NCBI GenBank assembly: GCA_015680685.1
Contig: MNCI01001825.1
Span: 889,328-953,327, forward strand
Direction of reading: 5' to 3'
Source: Gnetum montanum
Lineage: Eukaryota > Streptophyta > Gnetopsida > Gnetales > Gnetaceae
DNA: 64,000 nucleotides
This document shows, piece after piece, positions 58,095 to 64,000 of this stretch. The notes beneath the pieces were generated by a model. The model had not been told where the DNA came from, did no database searches, and saw only the letters and a program-made list of their open reading frames with translations. The first letter of the stretch is position 1. Every line of letters starts with the position of its first letter. A program made the translations under genes and the position numbers.

Positions 58095-60890
58095 GATGAA
58101 GAAGATTAAACAATCCTAGGCAGTGGAGGCTCCTAAGGTTCCAAAGGACCTTCTCCTGCTTCAGGCACATGTGGTGGTTGAGGCGATGATGGTTATCCCT
58201 GGAAGGCAAAAAGCATCCACCAATGCTCTCATCTTATCCTCCTTACTCTTGGGATTGTGCACGATCCATGCAACTTTGCTAATGTGGGCTGGTGTGGGCA
58301 CATCCCAAGGACAAGGCATTATTGCAAACAACTTCTTAACATTTACAAACAAGGTAAAAAATTATTTGCGTTCAATGTCAAATACCCTAAATACATTTTG
58401 CAACTCCTGGTAATCATTAATTCTTTTGACTAGGTTGTTAGCAATTGATCTTTGATCAGTAAATCTTGCCTTGAGAACTTTGAGTTCAATGTTTATAGTC
58501 TTAAGCTTTTGCTTGGTTTCCTTATGGTGCTTAAACTCTACCTTGTACAATAAGTACTAGCTGGCCTTCTATTTCTATAACTCTGACCTCAGCCATCCTA
58601 TAGTCAACATTTCCAAGTTTGCATATTAGAGATTGACAAGCTCCATGTATTCATTCATCTCTTTGATTTGCAACTTCTTCATGTAGATCTTTGCTTTGTT
58701 GTAGGCAACTATCCCATTAATGATAGGTTACCACATCCCTTTTTCTTACTAGTGTTGCTAGAGGGTCTCATTGACTTTTTCCTTAGCTATTTGAATGTGT
58801 TTTTTGTTAACTTCTTTCTGTAGGCCAATCTAATCTCTATAGTGGTTCTTCACTCGCTTAAATTTGAGAGCCTCATCCTTCCAAGTAGTAATCTCAATCA
58901 TAAATTTTTGGCATAAGGTGTCAACTTCCTCAATAGAAAGATTTATATTTTTTGTTGCCAATCTCTGATGGATGAATTCTTGCATTTGTTGTTTTTACAC
59001 ATCAACATTCTATAGGTCATGATTCTCTACAGTCAACATCTCATTCTCTAGGCACATCTAGACCAAGTCCTTTTGAACTAAATATGTCTTGGCCTCAGCC
59101 ATGGACTAGTCAAAGATGGTTATCACCATCCTTACCTCAACATTTTTAAGTCTGTCCTAAAGCTATTAAAAAAGCTTGATCTCTTATTAATGTAGGGTTG
59201 AGGAATGCAAGATCAACAAGACAGGCTCTTAATTCAACAACCTCCATGGCCAAGCATTGGTTTTGCACTTGCATCATTTTGAGTTTCCTTTCCAAATTGA
59301 TGCATGTGTCCTTTACTTTAAGTAGCTCTAACTAGGTTGTGGTGATGTTATCTAGAAAATCCAAGATATCTAGAATTGGTTGCACGATTCCCACTAGTTG
59401 ATCTAACAAGTCCTCAAGCTAAGCTACACTTAATTGGCCACTAACAGTTCCAGTGGACATCTACACATCTTTAAGTGCAGAAATGTCTAGTACAAATGCC
59501 ACAAGTGCATTAAGTACTTTGACGATCTAATCAACAACCATTTCTATTGTTTTCTCCTACCCTTGATGCTACATCACCAAGACAGTTTTCCCCTCACCCT
59601 CCTCTAAGCACACCAAAAATGTAGCAACATTCCTAGAGATTTTTGGGAATTTTTGTTGTTATGAGAGAGATATTGTTACCTCTCAGGCACTAGGATTCGA
59701 TCTTGCAGGCAACTACATTCTTTAGGCTACGAATTTTGGCCTACCTCCCTCCATCTAACTAATTGTTTGATCCACTTTGTTGAGGTAACTGATTACATGA
59801 TGGTATACAAATGGATCCCCACCACGTATTCTTGCTTACTACTCTTTCTCATGCAAGAGCTACTCTTGAATTTGATGTAGCCGCTCAATGGCTACATGGG
59901 CCTCTGACATTATTTTTTGAGTGGGTGGTGAAGGTGGTGGTTGCCAATCCTCTTCTTTGAACATGATAGGGGTCTTTTTTTTCATCATTTTAGACCAAGA
60001 GGCAATGGAAGTATGCCTACTTATGTCATTTGCATAGTGGACTATCCCTGCCCTTGTTACAGAGTTTTCTAATAAGGCATGGAAAGGGAATGATTTTTCT
60101 TCCACATTTATTTTCCTTGAAGTACTTTTCCATCTCTAGATAGATTAGCTATGGAAGGTTAATAGGAAATTTTTCGCTTAAAGCAACACATGGACAGGCG
60201 AAGAAAGTAGTTACTTTGCTAGGCTTCACTATCGGATTAAGGTGATAAGCTGCTATCTTGAAGTATATGCGCTCTGCTGGTGTGAGCATGCCAAACTCCT
60301 TATGGTCAACCCCATAACACTGCTAGCTCCACTTTCTTTTTGCCTCTAGGTCTACATTCATGAAGATCTTTATCTAATGGGTTCTAGAAGTAGGTAGACC
60401 AAGAGCCTGCGTAATAGCTTCTGTCAAGACACATGAATGTCCTTAATTCTCATAATGGCTCTTGCTTTTTGATTATTCCAAAAGAGATATGTCTCTCCCA
60501 TGTACTAGTCCTCACAAGAAGTGATGATTGGCCACATGGGAGAATTTTGCAAACTGTATCTTTACTTCGGGTGGAGAATTTTCTAAAAATGGTCCAAAGT
60601 TCAATTCTTGGAGAACTGAATGTTGGACATCACAAGGCTTAATCATATTAAGGCAAGCTTGTGTTAATATGACCTCAAGTCTTGGTATAGGCTCTGATGC
60701 CTCTCCTCTTTGATATTGTTCTATTGTAGCCTCTTCTTAGGGAATCTATTAGATATATTCCACTTCAAGATCCTCCCAAAGATGTCTTATTGCATGAGTT
60801 TCTACTGCCTACTCCTAGGCTTTTTTTTGTTGTTCCCTTCTAGCTCCAGGTCATTTGTTCCTTGGTTGTGATGGTCCTTCTTATGGCCAT
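58095..60890 (-). pseudogene. ORF3 of G: longest form, N-terminal domain plus coiled coil
   Basis: It starts near ATGGCC at 60890 (compare MAPKRG in A). The N-terminal half (about 60480-59860) reads LTEAITQALGLPTSRTH, VDHKEFGMLTPAERIYFKIA, AYHLNPIVKPSKVTTFFACP and, in an open stretch 60105-59860, EKSFPFHALLENSVTRAGIV. This pattern of helices and LPFPxLIxxLCxxAGV-like end resembles the 'putative plant transposon protein' domain often found after pol in Athila-like elements (inference). A Pro-rich linker (QPPPSPPTQK) leads to a coiled coil about 59400-58360, then LPCPWDVPTPAHISKVAW, NPKSKEDKMRALVDAF and a Pro-rich tail (PPHVPEAGEGPLEP). Stops and shifts interrupt it. Confidence 0.65.
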
Positions 60891-61370
60891 TTTGGTCTTG
60901 TTGTCATTTATGATCACAACATGACCAAGGATTAGCATTTGATGTGTAACTTGAAAGAATTAGGATACCTTATCTCTTTGAAAATGTTACGCCTAGCTAA
61001 GTTGTGATCATATCTAATTTAATCATTTCAATTATTATTTTATTTTTATTTAAATATTAATAATTAATTTCAGGTTTACCAAATTTTGTTGGAAGGGTTA
61101 AAATCTTAAAAATTAATAGTTTGATGTTATTCTATTCATTAACCCTTTAGCAGAGTTAGAAAAATTTTCAAAATTTTGCATAAAATACCTTAAGTTTTGT
61201 GGAATCCACGACTAAGAGCTTACCTTTGGTAGCTACAAGATCAAAGAACGGAGTGATTTGGACAAACAACATAAAAGTTATGGGCCTTGGAAAGTTTTTG
61301 GCTCTAAAAAATTACAAAAAATCCTTTATGGTTTTGAAGCAAATGAGAAAAAATTCAAAGTGTTGGGTGG
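60891..61370 (-). other. leader of G ORF3 with a possible intron
   Basis: Downstream of the TATA box, the minus strand has CCAAAGGTAAGCTC near 61232, a good plant 5' splice site. An AT-rich stretch follows to about 61020 and then candidate AG acceptors before the ORF3 ATG. I see no coding sequence here. Confidence 0.3.
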
Positions 61371-61470
61371 TATTTATAGAATTTTTTGGCTACGTCGACT
61401 AGGCCTAGTCGACGAGGCCAAGTCAACACAGCCAATCGTGTCAACTAGGCCTAGTTGATGTAGCTGTTGA
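61371..61470 (-). promoter_or_regulatory. internal promoter-like module upstream of G ORF3
   Basis: It contains the perfect 20-bp palindrome GTCGACTAGGCCTAGTCGAC (61394-61413) and a second array on its right (GTCGACGAGGCCAAGTCAAC, GTCAACTAGGCCTAGTTGA). On the minus strand a TATA box (TATAAATA, 61371-61378) follows 15 bp after the palindrome. This is the layout of the A2/D/G LTR promoter, but inside the element. Confidence 0.6.
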
Positions 61471-62950
61471 CCAATATTAACATAGCTGTTGACCATCGTT
61501 GACTTTCTCAAAAATAATAAAAAACAAGAAGCTTTTGCATGAAATGAGGGTTAACTGGAAACCCAAAAATTCATAAACATGATGAAAATATTAGAAGAGG
61601 GTTTTGAAGTTTAGAAAATTAAGAGTAAGATTTGATGAAGAAAAATGCCTTAAGAAGCACACAGTTTGATGCACGATGGAGTGCACGAAAGATTTAATTG
61701 CAACAACATCTAAGGGTAAGGAACTTAACTAACGAAACCATGAGATATGTAAGTGGTTCCTCCCCATAGTGGCACATGCCCTTTTTACCCTTGCATAACC
61801 TTAACTAAGGAATCCATGGGTCACATGGTTGAATAATAGTTACAAAAAGTTAAGGACCAAACCCAAAGCATCTATTTAGGAATTTCAACACATCAAACTA
61901 AGATATTGGGCAAAAACATGGACAATTGGTAGTGAGATGAGTTATGGAAGCATTAATGGATTATAGAGAGAGTGGAATGGAGTTGCTGGTCCTAGTCACA
62001 TGAAGTCCCTTGTGGAATTTATGGTTAAATGACCCAATAGAGTCCAACCTTAGTCTAGATCACAACCAACCACTTTTAGTAACTTCACATCACCACTCTA
62101 GGACCAATCCACCCCCTTGAAACACAAGAATGCTCCCATAGACAACCATCATTCCTTATTTGAGAAGAAAAGAGAAGCAAGAAGTGAGAAAGGGCCTTAG
62201 TTAGAAAGGAATTTCATGCATGGGTTACATATCTTTCAAGTCCCATAACTACTGCTTATAGCCTATTTATTTGTCTAAGGGGTGTGCTTTGAATTCCCAT
62301 CATGTTTTTTTTTTCTTGAAATTTTTCGATGGAAACCACACCATGCAAAGACTTATTCAACTCCTTGTTATTGGTTAACACAGAATGATAGGAAATCCAC
62401 AAAAAACACACTTGTAATCAAGATGGTATAAGGTACAAAGAGCTTTGAATCTCCTTGAAGTCACACCCTTTTCAAACCTTTGAATCCTTTCCAAGTCTAG
62501 AAACTACCGAGGTTAGAAGTTCATTAAGGTTTTATTAATAAAAAGGGACCTCATATTTCCAAAACAAGGAAAATCATAGAGTTTTTGGATGGATGGATGG
62601 CATGGACTCACTGCCTATTCCATGAAAAAGAAACTTTTCTTAATTATTAGTGATTGAAATTCAAAAATATAAACTAGACATTAGCAATGAAAAACATTAA
62701 ATACAAATCACCATTAGCAAATAGCTATAGCATCACTATGTCTTGTTGGTAATAAAGCAATTTTATTAGAAAACAAGGAAAATTCATATCAAAATAAGGG
62801 AAAATATCAAATTGTAAAATATTTAGGAAAAATAAAACATACTAAAAATGTTGTAAAATAAAAATTTGGAAAAATAAGAAAGTGTAAAACAAAAAACGTG
62901 AAAAACAAAAAGATGAAAAACTAAGGAGCCACTATAATGGTTAGCATGGA
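61471..62950 (-). other. G spacer between integrase and the internal module
   Basis: No gene is visible. It carries the spacer blocks of A2 and F: GAATTCCCATCAT, T-run, then CGATGGAAACCACACCATG at about 62293-62345 (hairpin-forming), CATGGACTCACTGCCTATTCC near 62600, and an AT-rich end. Confidence 0.6.
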
Positions 62951-62976
62951 TAGCCATCTCCCCCATGACTAAGTTG
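62951..62976 (-). promoter_or_regulatory. internal PPT-like site of G
   Basis: The minus strand reads ACAACTTAGTCATGGGGGAG, the same site as in A2, D, F and B. Confidence 0.5.
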
Positions 62977-62979
62977 TAA

Positions 62980-64000
62980 GGAGGAGATCCAAAAAATTGG
63001 GCATGGTTGTCCATTCGATGAGGCATTTGTTGTATTGGCTTGGTTAGGTTCATGGAAATGTTTTACTTGTTGCATGTTGGCTAGTTGCTTTTTGTTTGGG
63101 CTGTTAGGTTTGTAGATTAACATGGCCCTAGAAGGAAAGGTTTCATAGATAATATAAGGCCCCTCCTACAATGTTTAGAACTTAGTTCATTGAGGTACCT
63201 ATGTGGGGTTCTAGTAGATGACCTTATCTCGAGGTTGAAATTTTAATTTTCTTATCCTAAGGTCATGGCATTATTTACTGAATGCTTTGTGCACTTCATT
63301 CAAGGATAGGCCTACCAATTGATTTTCATGTAGAACATTTAGGTTGATTAATCTTTCTTCTTGTACTAGGCTAAGGTCAAGGTCCAAATCATAAGCTATT
63401 GAAAGTATATAGAGTTTAGATTGGATAGGTAGAGTTGGTAATTTTCTATACACCAACTTATAGGGAGAATAGCCTATAAGAAGTTTCCATGTTGAGCAGT
63501 ATGCCTAGAGGGCATCATTTAGTTTTGTGCTCTAGTCTCTCCTATATTTGCTAATAGTTCTTGTTAGGATCTTCATGATCTCCCTATTAGTAACTTTTGC
63601 TTAACCATTGGCTTAGGGGTGGTAGGGTGTTCTTAGTTTATGTTCAACCCCCAAGTGTTGCATAATCTTGCAAAAGGTAGTGCTTGTAAAATGGGTTTTT
63701 TTGTTAGAAATTATTGGATGTGGCACCCCAAACCTATTTACAACATTTTTTTGTACAAGATGCATAGCAATAGATGATGTACAGTTGATGATGGTTGTTG
63801 CTTTTGCCCATTTTGTGCAGTAATCAATGACAACAATGATGTGCATCTTTCTATTTGACATAGGTGTGATGGGATCCATTAAGTTGATGCCCCAAATGTT
63901 GAAGGGTTCTAGTGGTTGAATCCACTATTGAGGTCCCTCCATTCGAGTAATCATCCCACCATCTCGTTGATAGCATTCACAAAAGCAGACAAATTGGTGG
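62980..64000 (-). pseudogene. integrase of G (pol), N-terminal part cut by the window end
   Basis: Core pieces: MDPITPMSNRKMHIIVVI, DYCTKWAKATTI (first Asp), PIISNKKTHFTSTTF (second Asp to Asn), VEHKLRTPYHP, then AKVTNREI (Glu to Lys), STKLNDAL, STWKLLIGYSPYKLVYRKLP. C-terminal: VIYWNPT and EGPYIIYETFPSRAMLIYKP. Two of three catalytic residues are changed and stops are present, so it is inactive. The HHCC part begins at the right edge (CFCECYQRDGG-like). Confidence 0.85.

Larger units (their letters stand above)
57020..64000 (-). mobile_element. Element G: Athila-like LTR retrotransposon, 3' part
   Basis: Minus-strand order visible: integrase (64000-62980), internal PPT (62976-62951), spacer, internal promoter-like module (61470-61371), ORF3 (60890-58095), PPT and 3' LTR (57873-57020). 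The upstream genes and the 5' LTR are beyond the window. G has the longest ORF3 here. It is inserted in the RT of LINE-2; the expected duplication is GAGAG (57015-57019). Confidence 0.88.

Noticed and set aside
1-64000. CRISPR arrays, bacterial operons, rRNA and tRNA genes
   Set aside because: None seen: the repeats are LTR, spacer or microsatellite repeats, and the only tRNA-like strings are short primer sites.

Overview
This is plant nuclear DNA made almost wholly of transposable elements. Support: Ty3/gypsy (Metaviridae) LTR retrotransposons of the Athila/Tat branch, with a primer site that pairs with plant tRNA-Asp; L1-type LINEs with a zinc-knuckle ORF1 and an EN-RT ORF2; and one intron-bearing pseudogene of a plant-type soluble inorganic pyrophosphatase. 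Most lesions look like C->T/G->A changes (CAG/CAA/TGG/CGA turned into stops), as expected for old, methylated repeats. A large, repeat-rich seed-plant genome is likely. The species cannot be read from the window. There are two runs of N.

Layout, left to right. (1) 1-3623: element A (+), a gag-carrying derivative without pol, which has jumped into the reverse transcriptase of element A2. (2) 3624-9730: rest of A2 (+): RT, RNase H, integrase, spacer, coiled-coil ORF3, 3' LTR. A2 sits about 15 bp inside the LTR of an older element, C (-). (3) 9920-28341: element B (-), also gag-only, inserted in the same C LTR with a perfect GTAGG duplication. B's 5' LTR was later hit twice: by the full element D (-, 16581-26853, duplication ACGTC/ACATC) and by a solo LTR E (+, 26937-27776, duplication ATTAC). 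(4) 29540-36706: element H (-), another family (LTR ends TGTTGATG/CATCAACA), with gag, protease and only the tail of integrase. (5) 36707-about 42065: LINE-1 (+), nearly intact. (6) 42213-43175: four exons of a broken inorganic pyrophosphatase gene (-). (7) about 44700-57019: an old LINE-2 (+), split in its ORF1 by full element F (-, 44831-54851) and in its RT by element G (-, 57020 to beyond the window end).

A, A2, B, C, D, E, F and G share LTRs of about 840-980 bp that start TGATGA and end TCATCA, a PPT of the form AGTYRTGGGGG, and (where seen) the same primer site. They form one superfamily with autonomous members (A2, D, F, G) and gag-only members (A, B) that presumably borrow pol proteins.

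Points that stand out: arrays of palindromic hexamers (GTCGAC, GATATC or GACGTC, by subfamily) just upstream of the LTR TATA box; a second copy of such a module plus TATA box inside A2 and G, upstream of ORF3, which looks like an internal promoter; and a second PPT-like site just after pol (or after gag in A and B) in all six elements where that part can be read. ORF3 is a long coiled-coil protein with a conserved C-terminal block, found in A2, D, G and, shortened, in A.
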